Origin: Brucella thiophenivorans
GTDB taxonomy: Bacteria; Pseudomonadota; Alphaproteobacteria; Rhizobiales; Rhizobiaceae
DNA length: 64,000 nt
NCBI RefSeq assembly: GCF_002252445.1
Contig: NZ_NNRJ01000006.1
Span: 1 to 64,000, forward strand
Direction of reading: 5' to 3'
Shown: piece by piece, positions 35,292 through 43,983 of the stretch
Layout: each line of letters opens with the position of its first letter
Numbering within the stretch: the first letter of the stretch is position 1
Position numbers and translations under genes: made by a program
Notes under the pieces: model-generated
The model's database searches: none
Told to the model about the DNA's origin: nothing
The model's input: only the letters and a program-made list of their open reading frames with translations

Positions 35292-36467
35292 ATGAAATAT
35301 ATGAAGAAGATAAATCGCGTGATCAACCCAGAGCAATTCCCGGAAAAAATAAGAGTGGTTTTCCGCCCGGAATTGTGCACGTTCAACTTCACGAAGCTGC
35401 TCGTAACCACCTTATCGGCTTTCACGATGCTTTGCCTGCCTTCGCTGGCACAGGATAATACCACAGAAATACGCATCGGAATTGCTGCTCCGTTAAGTGG
35501 TGGATTTGCTCCGCTGGGAAATCAGCTTGTCGATGGCGCGCGCGTGGCAGCAACGGCGAAAAACACTCAGCTTATCGTCGCAGACGATCGTTGTGATGCA
35601 GCAGGTGGCAAGGCAGCGGCCGAGACCTTCGTTAAAGAAAACGTAGCGATTGCGACAGGCTTTCTGTGTTCCGAGGCACTGGAAGCAGCGCTTCCGGTTT
35701 TGAACCAGCAAAATATTCCCATCATCGCCACTGGTGTGAGTGATTCAACACTGACCGAAAAGCGCGCCTCCACGCCATTTTCTATTTTCAGGCTTACAAC
35801 GGGACTGGATAAGGAAACACGCGCGACAGGCAGCTTTCTGGGAAGTATGTGGCGCGCGCAGCCTTTCGCCGTGATTGATGACGGTACTATTGAAGGCCGC
35901 GAACACGCAGCAAAGGTTCTTGCAAGCCTCAAGGAACAGCAGCTTCAACCCGTTTTCACCGACACTTATCGTCCCGGCCTCGAAAACCAGAATGCGCTGG
36001 TTTCCCGCCTGCGCCGTGCAGGCGCAACCCATGTCTATGTCGGCGGAGAGCGCGACGATATTGCCGCCATCGGCGCAAGTGCGGCAGCGCTTAAATATCC
36101 ACTCGTGATCGCTGGCGGCAGCGTATTGAATGCGGCACCCGGCACGCAGCCATTATCCAGTGAAACGCTGATGATTGCGCCGCTAAAGCCACAGGATCTG
36201 CCGACAGCTAAACCAGCCGTCGATGCAATCAATCAGGCAGGAAAACTGCCTGAAGCCTACGCGGTCATGGGCTATGCAACAATTGAACTGGCAGCCAATG
36301 CGATCAGTCGGGCAGCAAGCCAAAAGCAGCCGCTCATTGATATGCTGCGCGAAAATTCATTTGAAACCGTGCTTGGCACGCTCAAATTCGATGCCAATGG
36401 CATGCGTACCGACAATCCAAACCGCCTGCAACGCTACGATGGAACGCGTTTTATAACAGCCGACTGA
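35292..36467 (+). CDS. Branched-chain amino-acid-type ABC substrate-binding protein
   Basis: 391 residues from the ATG at 35292; 35301 or a GTG at 35355 are alternatives, as the ribosome-binding site is unclear. Membrane-spanning signal about FTKLLVTTLSAFTMLCLPSLA, then a periplasmic leucine-binding-like (Peripla_BP_6) domain: IRIGIAAPLSGGFAPLGNQLVDGARVA, a cysteine pair (DRCDAA, FLCSEA), and GATHVYVGGERDDIAAIGAS. No permease or ATPase genes are adjacent. It overlaps the end of cobD by 17 bp in convergent orientation. Confidence 0.82.
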   Translation: MKYMKKINRVINPEQFPEKIRVVFRPELCTFNFTKLLVTTLSAFTMLCLPSLAQDNTTEIRIGIAAPLSGGFAPLGNQLVDGARVAATAKNTQLIVADDRCDAAGGKAAAETFVKENVAIATGFLCSEALEAALPVLNQQNIPIIATGVSDSTLTEKRASTPFSIFRLTTGLDKETRATGSFLGSMWRAQPFAVIDDGTIEGREHAAKVLASLKEQQLQPVFTDTYRPGLENQNALVSRLRRAGATHVYVGGERDDIAAIGASAAALKYPLVIAGGSVLNAAPGTQPLSSETLMIAPLKPQDLPTAKPAVDAINQAGKLPEAYAVMGYATIELAANAISRAASQKQPLIDMLRENSFETVLGTLKFDANGMRTDNPNRLQRYDGTRFITAD

Positions 36468-37440
36468 AAAGCCCCAAAAGGCTGGAGATAATCAGCAAAC
36501 CTGTCATCACGCTCATCAAAGACCAGAACAATTTCAATGCCGCACCAATATCTTTGGCATCGGCATCGCGCTTGCCATCTCTATTGAGCATCGGCCCATC
36601 GACTTTTTCCGCGCCATATTGCCGAGGACCAGCAAGAGCAAGCCCGAGAGCACCCGCAAAAGCAGATTCGGGCCAGCCTGCATTGGGCGAGCGATGCAGC
36701 CGCGCATCCCGCCACATCACGGAAAATGCGCGTTTTCCGGTCTCTCTGTTATGGGTTAAGGCTGCGGTCAAAGCCGTCAGCAATCCGGTTAGCCTTGCCG
36801 GAATATAATTCACCACATCATCAAGACGCGCTGCAAAACGCCCAAAATGCCGGTAACGTTCATTCAAATGGCCAATCATTGAATCAGCTGTATTGATCAG
36901 CTTATAGGCCAGAAGCCCCGGCAAGCCGCCAATCAGAAACCAGAAGGCAGGAGCCACGATGCCATCCGAGGCATTTTCAGAAAGACTTTCGATTGCTGCA
37001 CGGCTGACGCCACCTTCATCCAGATGTTCTGGATTGCGCCCGACGATCATGGAAACAGCCCGGCGGCCGCCCTCAATCCTCTCGTCGCGCAAGCCATTTG
37101 CGACCGCCAACACATGATCCGCGAGGCTTTTCTGTGCAAGGAAAACCGCGACAATCACAATCTCTATCAGCGCACCTGCGGTTCCGAGAAACGGAAGCAG
37201 ATATTCAAGCGCCAAGCCGATGATCACGCATAATGCAACCAGCCCGATCGTCAGCCACATGCCATTGCGCCGCAATGCCTGCACTGAAAGATTATGATTG
37301 TTGAAGCGCTTTTCGCCCATGCTGATCGCTTTTCCAAACAGCACGACAGGATGGGTAAACTTCTGCCAAAGCAGCGGCGGATCACCGACAATGCGATCCA
37401 GAATAAGCGCCAGCGACAGGACAATAAACTTAATTTCCAT
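36451..37440 (-). CDS. cobD: Adenosylcobinamide-phosphate synthase, membrane protein (CbiB)
   Basis: 329 residues with about five TM segments. It joins the aminopropanol-phosphate side chain to adenosylcobyrate. CbiB motifs: ALILDRIVGDPPLLWQKFTHP, VGRNPEHLDEGGVSRAAIESLSENASDGIVAPAFW and NTADSMIGHLNERY. Last gene of a cobA-cobB-cobC-cobD run on the minus strand, 22 bp after cobC. Confidence 0.95.
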   Translation of the reverse strand: MEIKFIVLSLALILDRIVGDPPLLWQKFTHPVVLFGKAISMGEKRFNNHNLSVQALRRNGMWLTIGLVALCVIIGLALEYLLPFLGTAGALIEIVIVAVFLAQKSLADHVLAVANGLRDERIEGGRRAVSMIVGRNPEHLDEGGVSRAAIESLSENASDGIVAPAFWFLIGGLPGLLAYKLINTADSMIGHLNERYRHFGRFAARLDDVVNYIPARLTGLLTALTAALTHNRETGKRAFSVMWRDARLHRSPNAGWPESAFAGALGLALAGPRQYGAEKVDGPMLNRDGKRDADAKDIGAALKLFWSLMSVMTGLLIISSLLGLFSRLL

Positions 37441-37462
37441 AAACTTCGCCAGCTTTCCTGAA

Positions 37463-38476
37463 TCAATATTTCAAACGGAAAATATCACGCAATGCCTGCT
37501 CAAGACGTATAAGTTCCGCCTCATCGAAAGCTAAACCAATGCGCAGCCATTGCGGTGCATAGGCGAACTTTCGCACCAGAATATGTCTTTCACAAAGCGC
37601 GTCATAAATCGCATGGGCGTTGGGATGCTCAATCAAAGCAAAGAGATCAGTAGCCGCAAGATCTTTCAAACCGCATCGCTCAAGAACTGCCGCAAGTTCG
37701 GCGCGTCTATGGTCAATACGAGCACGAAATCCCAGCAACTCGGCATCGCTCATAAAGGCATGTTCGGCAATCGCCAATGCGGGACCGGAAACAGCCCATG
37801 GACCGAGCCGCGCAGTGACCTTCTCAACAATATCAGCACTTGCCAGCAGGAACCCAAGACGCACACCTGCAAGGCCAAAGAACTTGCCGAAAGACTTCAG
37901 CACCATCATAGGTGCGTTAGCAGCGTGTGCCGCGACACTCATTTTCATATTCGTGTCAGCAAAGGCTTCATCGACAACCAGAAACCCGCCCCGCGCGCCG
38001 AGCATCGTTGCCAGATCAAGCAGATCGGCCGGCCCGACGACCCGCCCCGTCGGGTTATTTGGATTAACAATGGCCACCACACGCGCATGATCAGGAATAT
38101 CATCAAGCGTTGCACATTCGGCAACATTCCAGCCAGATGCCACAAATGACGCGGCGTGCTCCTGATAGGTCGGGCCTAAAATTGCGACTGTTGAGGCTTT
38201 AACAAGCGTTGGGATAAGCTGAATAAGCGCCTGCGTTCCGGGAGCAGCCACAATGGGTGCATCATCCACAACACCATAATAACGACGCGCCGAAACAAGC
38301 GCACGCTGCAATAGCCATTCATCGGGCAAGCGATTCCAGAGTGCTGGTGAAAAATCCGGCAATGGAAAATGCTCGGGATTAATGCCGGTTGAAAGATCAA
38401 GCCAATCTTCTGGCTTTCCGCCAAAGCGTGAAATAGCACGATCCAGCGCGCCGCCATGTTCAATATGCGTATTCAC
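37463..38476 (-). CDS. cobC: L-threonine-O-3-phosphate decarboxylase-type aminotransferase
   Basis: 337 residues, fold-type I PLP enzyme. PLP lysine Lys198 in SFGKFFGLAGVRLGF; the cofactor Asp is in FLVVDEAFAD; N-terminus EHGGALDRAISRFGG is that of CobC/CobD-type enzymes. It makes the aminopropanol-phosphate linker used by CobD. Four-base overlap with cobB. Confidence 0.92.
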   Translation of the reverse strand: MNTHIEHGGALDRAISRFGGKPEDWLDLSTGINPEHFPLPDFSPALWNRLPDEWLLQRALVSARRYYGVVDDAPIVAAPGTQALIQLIPTLVKASTVAILGPTYQEHAASFVASGWNVAECATLDDIPDHARVVAIVNPNNPTGRVVGPADLLDLATMLGARGGFLVVDEAFADTNMKMSVAAHAANAPMMVLKSFGKFFGLAGVRLGFLLASADIVEKVTARLGPWAVSGPALAIAEHAFMSDAELLGFRARIDHRRAELAAVLERCGLKDLAATDLFALIEHPNAHAIYDALCERHILVRKFAYAPQWLRIGLAFDEAELIRLEQALRDIFRLKY

Positions 38477-39780
38477 GCATCATCTCCGATAAAATCGATC
38501 ACGTGCATGAATGAGCCGGAAACAGAGCCAACACGCAGACCAGCCTCGCCCTGCTCTTCGCCCACGGCATCACGCACTTTGAAAAGCCGCGCCGCATCAC
38601 CCTCACGCACAATGCTCGCATAATGAAACTCATGCGCCTTGAGCGGCATTTGCCACGGTGAACCCGCAAGCGGCTCAAGCAAGCGATAGCCCAGATGCAA
38701 CTTTCGTTTGTCAAAGCTTGTCTCAAGCGGCAGAAGCCCGAGCATTGCATGAGTTTTACCGCTGGCATCTTCAAGCGTTTCGCCCAGCACCATATAGCCA
38801 CCGCATTCGCCATAAATGACAACGCCTTTTGCTGCCGCCGCTTTCATCGCACTCTTGAAATTCTGAGCAACGGCGAGCTGCTCGGCAAACAATTCAGGGT
38901 AACCGCCCGGCAGATAGATCGCATCGGCGCTTTCGTCGGGCGCTTCATCCGCCAGTGGCGAAAAGAACGAAATCTCCGCTCCACGTCTGCGCCAGCCTTC
39001 AAAAAGATGCGCATAGGCAAAAGCAAACGCATCGTCCCGCGCCATTGCAATGCGGCTTCCCAATGGTTTAAGCCTTGGCACGTTGGCCATAGCCGCATGT
39101 CGCTTTGGTCCCGACCAGATATGCTGTAGCGCCGCAAAATCGATGTACTCTTCCATCACATCGGCTGCATGATTGAGGAATCGTTCCAGATCGGCATGCT
39201 CACCTGCCTGAACCAGCCCCAGATGGCGTTCGGGCAAGACAAGTGCTGCATCACGCGGGATAGCGCCAAGCACGGCAATGCCAAGTGGCTTTAAAGCTTC
39301 GCGCAGCATCATTTCGTGGCGCGGACTACCCACTCGATTGAGCACAAGACCGGCAATCAGCACATCCTTGCGAAACTGGCTAAAACCGGAAACAAGCGCT
39401 GCAATCGAATGCGATTGACGGGCACAATCGACCACCAGCACGACAGGAAAATCAAGCATTTTTGCAAGATCAGCCGAAGAGCCTGTGCCATCCATTGCAC
39501 CATCGAACAGTCCCATCATGCCTTCTGCAACGAGCAGCTTATTGCCTTCACTGATGCGCGACGACAGGGCGCTGATGAGTTCGGGCCGCATGCCCCAAGG
39601 ATCAAGATTGAAACATTCCGCACCACTTGCGGCCTTATGATACGCTGGATCGATATAATCCGGCCCTGCCTTGACCGGAGCCAGAGCAACGCCCCGACGC
39701 CTGAAAGCGCGCAGCAGACCAAGCGTGATTGTTGTTTTGCCTGACGCGGAAGCAGATGCCGCAATCATGAAGCAGTTCAT
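38473..39780 (-). CDS. cobB: Hydrogenobyrinate a,c-diamide synthase
   Basis: 435 residues. ATP- and glutamine-dependent amidation at the a and c side chains. N-terminal dethiobiotin-synthetase-like P-loop ASASASGKTTITLGL, then a glutaminase domain from about residue 245 with the catalytic Cys in IYGECGGYMVLGE and LPGGYPELFAEQL. Overlaps cobA and cobC by 4 bp each (ATGA-type), so the genes are coupled. Confidence 0.95.
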   Translation of the reverse strand: MNCFMIAASASASGKTTITLGLLRAFRRRGVALAPVKAGPDYIDPAYHKAASGAECFNLDPWGMRPELISALSSRISEGNKLLVAEGMMGLFDGAMDGTGSSADLAKMLDFPVVLVVDCARQSHSIAALVSGFSQFRKDVLIAGLVLNRVGSPRHEMMLREALKPLGIAVLGAIPRDAALVLPERHLGLVQAGEHADLERFLNHAADVMEEYIDFAALQHIWSGPKRHAAMANVPRLKPLGSRIAMARDDAFAFAYAHLFEGWRRRGAEISFFSPLADEAPDESADAIYLPGGYPELFAEQLAVAQNFKSAMKAAAAKGVVIYGECGGYMVLGETLEDASGKTHAMLGLLPLETSFDKRKLHLGYRLLEPLAGSPWQMPLKAHEFHYASIVREGDAARLFKVRDAVGEEQGEAGLRVGSVSGSFMHVIDFIGDDA

Positions 39781-40646
39781 GCGCTTCGTTCCTCATTGCG
39801 ATGAAGTGGATCGCTTATCAGTTCACGCCCACCCGCAGCGCCCATCCAGTCAAGGCCGTTACGCAGCCGAACCACTTCACCCACGACCACAATTGCAGGC
39901 GGATTAAGACCAGATGCTTCCACGTCGGTACTTGCACGCGACAATGTTGTCTCCAAAACCACCTGTTCCGGCAAGCTGGCATTGCAGACAAAAGCCACAG
40001 GCTCATGGGGCGAACGCCCGGCAGCCATCAGTCGTGACGTGATGAGGTCGATATGCTTCATCGCCATATACATCACGATAACCGGAGATGTTTTGGCAAT
40101 ACCGTCCCAATTGATACCATCAGGCATCGATCCGGTTGCGTCATGTCCCGTCAGGAAGGTGACAGACTGGTTTATATCGCGATGCGTGACCGCAATACCT
40201 GCATAGGCGAGCCCGCCAATGCCTGCGGTAATCCCCGGTACAATTCGAAACGGCACGCCATATTCAACAAGGGTCAGCGCTTCTTCGGCACCGCGCCCGA
40301 ACACGAATGGATCGCCCCCCTTGAGCCGCAAAACCTTTTTTCCCTGCTTTGCCAGTTCCACCAGCCGCAAGGAAATGTCACGCTGTTTTGGCGATGGTTT
40401 TCCACCGCGCTTGCCGGCATATTCAATGCTCGCATCATCACGCTTGAGCGTGAGGCAGACCTCATCCACCAGCGCGTCATAGACGATCACATCGGCCTGC
40501 TGTAGCGCATTAACAGCATGAAGCGTTAGCAAACCGGGATCACCCGGACCCGCTCCCACAAGCCAGACATGCCCCGCCTGCATCGAAGGCAAACTCACTT
40601 TGCTCTTCGCTACAACACATGCTGGGGTATGTTCAGGTTTGTTCAT
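39777..40646 (-). CDS. cobA: Uroporphyrinogen-III C-methyltransferase
   Basis: 289 residues from MNKPEHTPAC (an ATG 3 codons earlier is possible). Tetrapyrrole methylase that makes precorrin-2, the entry to the corrin branch: VGAGPGDPGLLTLHAVNAL, RLKGGDPFVFGRGAEEA, VVPGITAGIGGLAYAGI. Stand-alone CobA type, not fused to CysG. Divergent from cbiD with a 58-bp gap, and leads cobB, cobC, cobD. Confidence 0.95.
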   Translation of the reverse strand: MNKPEHTPACVVAKSKVSLPSMQAGHVWLVGAGPGDPGLLTLHAVNALQQADVIVYDALVDEVCLTLKRDDASIEYAGKRGGKPSPKQRDISLRLVELAKQGKKVLRLKGGDPFVFGRGAEEALTLVEYGVPFRIVPGITAGIGGLAYAGIAVTHRDINQSVTFLTGHDATGSMPDGINWDGIAKTSPVIVMYMAMKHIDLITSRLMAAGRSPHEPVAFVCNASLPEQVVLETTLSRASTDVEASGLNPPAIVVVGEVVRLRNGLDWMGAAGGRELISDPLHRNEERSA

Positions 40647-40704
40647 TCTCATCAACCATAACTTTATCTGGCGGCACAGCTATCAGATACATTATAAGGC
40701 GTCC

Positions 40705-41811
40705 ATGAACGATGAAACCGAACCATCAAATAACGCTACCCAAAAAGTCGAACTGCGTCGCGGCTGGACGACTGGTGCCTGTGCGACAGCGGCCACCAAG
40801 GCAGCTCTAACAGCACTCATCACCGGCGAGTTTCCCGATCCCGTCGGCATCATCCTGCCAAAAGGCGATGTGCCCTATTTCCAGCTTGCTTATGAAGGTC
40901 TGGGCGAAGGCTATGCCATGGCAGGCATCGTCAAGGATGCAGGTGACGACCCCGATGTGACGCATGGCGCGACAATCATTTCAACCGTCTTCCCTGCCCC
41001 GCCCGGCACGGGCATTCTGTTTCAGGCTGGCGAAGGGGTTGGCACAGTCACACGGCCGGGGCTGCAAATCCCTCCGGGTGAAGCGGCCATTAATCCGGTT
41101 CCGCGCCGCATGATGACAGAAATCTGCGAACAGATTTGCGCGAAATATGGCTTGCCTGCTGATCTTGTCATTACGATTTCGGTTCCCGGTGGCGAGGAAA
41201 TCGCACAAAAAACTTGGAACCCGCGCTTAGGCATTGTCGGTGGTATTTCTATACTAGGCACAACCGGCGTTGTGCATCCCTTCTCATGTTCGGCATGGAT
41301 TCATTCGATCCATCGCGGCATTGATGTGGCGCGTGCAGCAGGGCAAAAACACGTTCTGGGGGCAACCGGATCAACATCTGAAGACGCAGCGCAGTCAATC
41401 TATGATCTGCCGGATTTCGCCATTTTAGACATGGGTGACTTTGCAGGCGGTGTTCTTAAATATCTGCGCGAGCATCCAATCGACAGGCTCACCATTGCAG
41501 GTGGCTTTGCCAAGCTGACAAAGCTCGCTCAGGGCGCGCTCGACCTGCATTCTGCACGCTCGCAGGTCGACAAGGGCTTGCTCTGGAGCATCGCCGAAAA
41601 AGCTGGTGCACCGGATGACATGAAGGACCGGATTCTCTTTGCCAATACGGCGCTGGAAGCACTTGAATTGACTCAATCAATCGGCATCGACATGGCAACA
41701 CCCATTGCACACAAAGCCAAAGAAACAGCACTCGAAACCCTGCGCGGCGCACCCGTTGAGGTCGAAATCATCGTGACAGACCGCAAGGGAAATATCCTTG
41801 CGCGGGTCTGA
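40705..41811 (+). CDS. cbiD: Cobalt-precorrin-5B C1-methyltransferase family protein CbiD
   Basis: 368 residues from MNDETEPSNNATQKVELRRGW (ATG 40705; AAGG just upstream). CbiD motifs: GWTTGACATAATKAALTAL, PRRMMTEICEQICAKYGL, GGISILGTTGVVHPFSCSAW and ERTIAGGFAKLTKLAQG-type TIAGGFAKLTKLAQGALD. In the anaerobic pathway CbiD methylates C1; in genomes without CobF it may serve the same step. Ends by overlapping cobK. Confidence 0.93.
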   Translation: MNDETEPSNNATQKVELRRGWTTGACATAATKAALTALITGEFPDPVGIILPKGDVPYFQLAYEGLGEGYAMAGIVKDAGDDPDVTHGATIISTVFPAPPGTGILFQAGEGVGTVTRPGLQIPPGEAAINPVPRRMMTEICEQICAKYGLPADLVITISVPGGEEIAQKTWNPRLGIVGGISILGTTGVVHPFSCSAWIHSIHRGIDVARAAGQKHVLGATGSTSEDAAQSIYDLPDFAILDMGDFAGGVLKYLREHPIDRLTIAGGFAKLTKLAQGALDLHSARSQVDKGLLWSIAEKAGAPDDMKDRILFANTALEALELTQSIGIDMATPIAHKAKETALETLRGAPVEVEIIVTDRKGNILARV

Positions 41812-42544
41812 GCCACGCATTCTCATTCTTGGTGGCACGGCGGAAGCGCTCAAGCTTGCTTCGGCCCTACACGCCCTGCCTTTCCACGTTATCACATCGC
41901 TTGCAGGTCGCACGGCAAATCCTGCTTCGATCAGTGGCGTAATACGCAGCGGCGGCTTCGGCGGCGCAGAAGGCCTTGCAAACTATCTTGTAGCCGAAAA
42001 GATCAATCTCATTATCGATGCAACGCATCCCTATGCGACGCGCATATCGCAAAATGCGGTCCAAGCTTCACAGATAGCGCAAGTCCCGCTGCTGCGACTG
42101 GAGCGTCCCGCATGGCAAAAGCAAAGCGGCGATAACTGGGTCGATATTGTGAACGAAGCCGAAGCGGCCAGTAAGATTGCGCCGCGAGAACGTGTTTTCC
42201 TTGCTCTCGGACGACAGCATATCGCGCCCTTTACGGATCGGAGCGACGTACATTTCATCATGCGGATGATCGATCCGCCGGAAGTTTCACTGCCAAAGAA
42301 CCACGAAATCATTCTGGCAAAACCCGGAAACTACGATGCGGAAAAAAGCTTTCTTATTGAGAGAAAAATCGGCCTGATCGTCAGCCGCAATTCCGGTGGT
42401 GAAATATCCTATGCCAAGATCAGCGCCGCACGCGATCTTGCGATCCTGGTGATGATGATTAGCCGCCCACCAGTCGCCGCAAAGACCATCGTTGAGACGG
42501 TCCGCGAGGCAATTGATTTTGCTCGTTCAGTTCTGGACCTTTGA
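41798..42544 (+). CDS. cobK: Precorrin-6A reductase
   Basis: 248 residues from a TTG at 41798 ((M)RGSEPRILILGGTAEALKL), with AAGGGAAATATCC just before, overlapping cbiD by 14 bp. CobK reduces precorrin-6A to 6B with NADPH. Family features: LILGGTAEA, IDATHPYATRISQNA, LRLERPAW and IGLIVSRNSGG. Tail to tail with cobM, overlapping it by 18 bp. Confidence 0.93.
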   Translation: MRGSEPRILILGGTAEALKLASALHALPFHVITSLAGRTANPASISGVIRSGGFGGAEGLANYLVAEKINLIIDATHPYATRISQNAVQASQIAQVPLLRLERPAWQKQSGDNWVDIVNEAEAASKIAPRERVFLALGRQHIAPFTDRSDVHFIMRMIDPPEVSLPKNHEIILAKPGNYDAEKSFLIERKIGLIVSRNSGGEISYAKISAARDLAILVMMISRPPVAAKTIVETVREAIDFARSVLDL

Positions 42545-43291
42545 ACGCGCCACATGGCTATGCGCTTCATGATAAAGCGCTGAGTCCCGAAAATTCTTGG
42601 GGTCTAACCCCCGCCCGACAAAAATCATCGCCGTCCGCTTGAGGTCCGCCACTTCAACCTTTGCTCTGACATCAGCGAGTGTCCCGCGCAAAATCTGCTC
42701 ATCTGACCAGCCAATGCGATAGGCGACAACCACAGGACAATCGCTGCCATAAAGCGGCGTGAGCTCCGCTTCTATCTTCGCAAGGTTGCGGATCGACAGA
42801 TGAATGACCAATGTCGCACCGGACTTGCCAAGAGTGGTAAGATCTTCCCCATCCGGCATAGATGACGATTTGACCGATGTGCGTGTGAGAATGATGCTCT
42901 GATTAACACCGGGAATGGTCAGTTCCTGTTTCATTGCCGCTGCAGCCGCCACAAAAGCCGGAACGCCCGGTGTCACATCATAAGGGATACCTAGAGCATC
43001 AAGCCTGCGCATCTGTTCAGCCATTGCGCCGTAAATCGAAGGATCGCCAGAATGCACACGCGCCACATCATCGCCATCGGCATGGGCTGCTTTGATTTCT
43101 GAAATAATTTCATCAAGGGTCAGCGGAGAACTATCGATAAGTCGCGCATCTTTGGGGGCCGAGGCAACCACCTCTTTAGGCACCAGCGAGCCTGCATAAA
43201 TGCATACCGGGCAGCTTTCGATCAATCGCAGGCCGCGAACGGTGATAAGGTCAGCCGCACCGGGGCCCGCTCCAATGAAATGAACTTTCAC
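42527..43291 (-). CDS. cobM: Precorrin-4 C11-methyltransferase
   Basis: 254 residues. Tetrapyrrole methylase: HFIGAGPGAADLITVRGLRLI, VARVHSGDPSIYGAMAEQM, VTPGVPAFVAAAAAMKQEL and IFVGRGLDPKNF. Isolated single cob gene on the minus strand between cbiD-cobK and the TetR gene. Confidence 0.95.
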   Translation of the reverse strand: MKVHFIGAGPGAADLITVRGLRLIESCPVCIYAGSLVPKEVVASAPKDARLIDSSPLTLDEIISEIKAAHADGDDVARVHSGDPSIYGAMAEQMRRLDALGIPYDVTPGVPAFVAAAAAMKQELTIPGVNQSIILTRTSVKSSSMPDGEDLTTLGKSGATLVIHLSIRNLAKIEAELTPLYGSDCPVVVAYRIGWSDEQILRGTLADVRAKVEVADLKRTAMIFVGRGLDPKNFRDSALYHEAHSHVARSKVQN

Positions 43292-43342
43292 GCTTTCTTC
43301 CTTGTTTCAGGCCAATCGAATGCCTGTTCGCAAAGCAGAAAG

Positions 43343-43912
43343 TCAATCGCTTTTGGGCAAGAGTGCCTCAATATCATTGAAAATCGACTGCCATTCTTCC
43401 TGCGTCAGCTCAAAAAAATTAAAGCTGCGCAGCAAAAACGCACCCTCATTGGCAATGAATGCAAGACGCGCCTTGCGTCCCTCGGGCGTCGAAACATCTA
43501 ACCCATCCCATTGCTTCCGATACCAGGCACGCGTTTCATCTAGGTAATGAGAGTTGGGAACAAGACTGGCCATCATGGCCGCAAATCGGGAATCATCTTC
43601 GGCATCGCTTTCACGCGTTATGCCAATATGCGCCGCAATATGCGCAATCGCGCCGCTTCGATCTTGCTTTCGCAGAGCCACCTGATCGTCAAAACGGTCG
43701 CCCCAACGCTCGATCATGGCTTTCATCAGCCCGTCTTTGTTGCCAAAGCAATATTGCACCCCGCCTTTGGTGACGCCTGAAGCCTGCGCGACAGCATCCA
43801 TGGTCAAGGCGACAATACCGCCCTCTGCCACGATCTTTTCAGCCATATCCAGCACATGATCCCGATCAATCGAACGGGGACGCCCGGTTTTTTGCAATTT
43901 GGCACTTTCCAT
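43343..43912 (-). CDS. TetR-family transcriptional regulator
   Basis: 189 residues. Helix-turn-helix about 14-60: DHVLDMAEKIVAEGG, TMDAVAQASGVTKGGVQYCFGNKDGL. The C-terminal ligand domain resembles those of TetR_C_6-type repressors. Transcribed divergently from an MFS drug transporter with a palindrome (43954-43967) between them, so it almost surely represses that gene. The ligand is unknown. Confidence 0.9.
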   Translation of the reverse strand: MESAKLQKTGRPRSIDRDHVLDMAEKIVAEGGIVALTMDAVAQASGVTKGGVQYCFGNKDGLMKAMIERWGDRFDDQVALRKQDRSGAIAHIAAHIGITRESDAEDDSRFAAMMASLVPNSHYLDETRAWYRKQWDGLDVSTPEGRKARLAFIANEGAFLLRSFNFFELTQEEWQSIFNDIEALLPKSD

Positions 43913-43953
43913 ACGAACGGATTTATATTATGTGACCCCGCCTGACAAGTTTA

Positions 43954-43967
43954 AATACGTATGTATT
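43954..43967. promoter_or_regulatory. Putative TetR operator
   Basis: AATACGTATGTATT is a 14-bp inverted repeat (AATAC-gtat-GTATT) between the divergent TetR and MFS genes. The intergenic space of about 70 bp would place it over the promoters of both genes. Confidence 0.55.
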
Positions 43968-43983
43968 GAAAAGGTATAATCAG

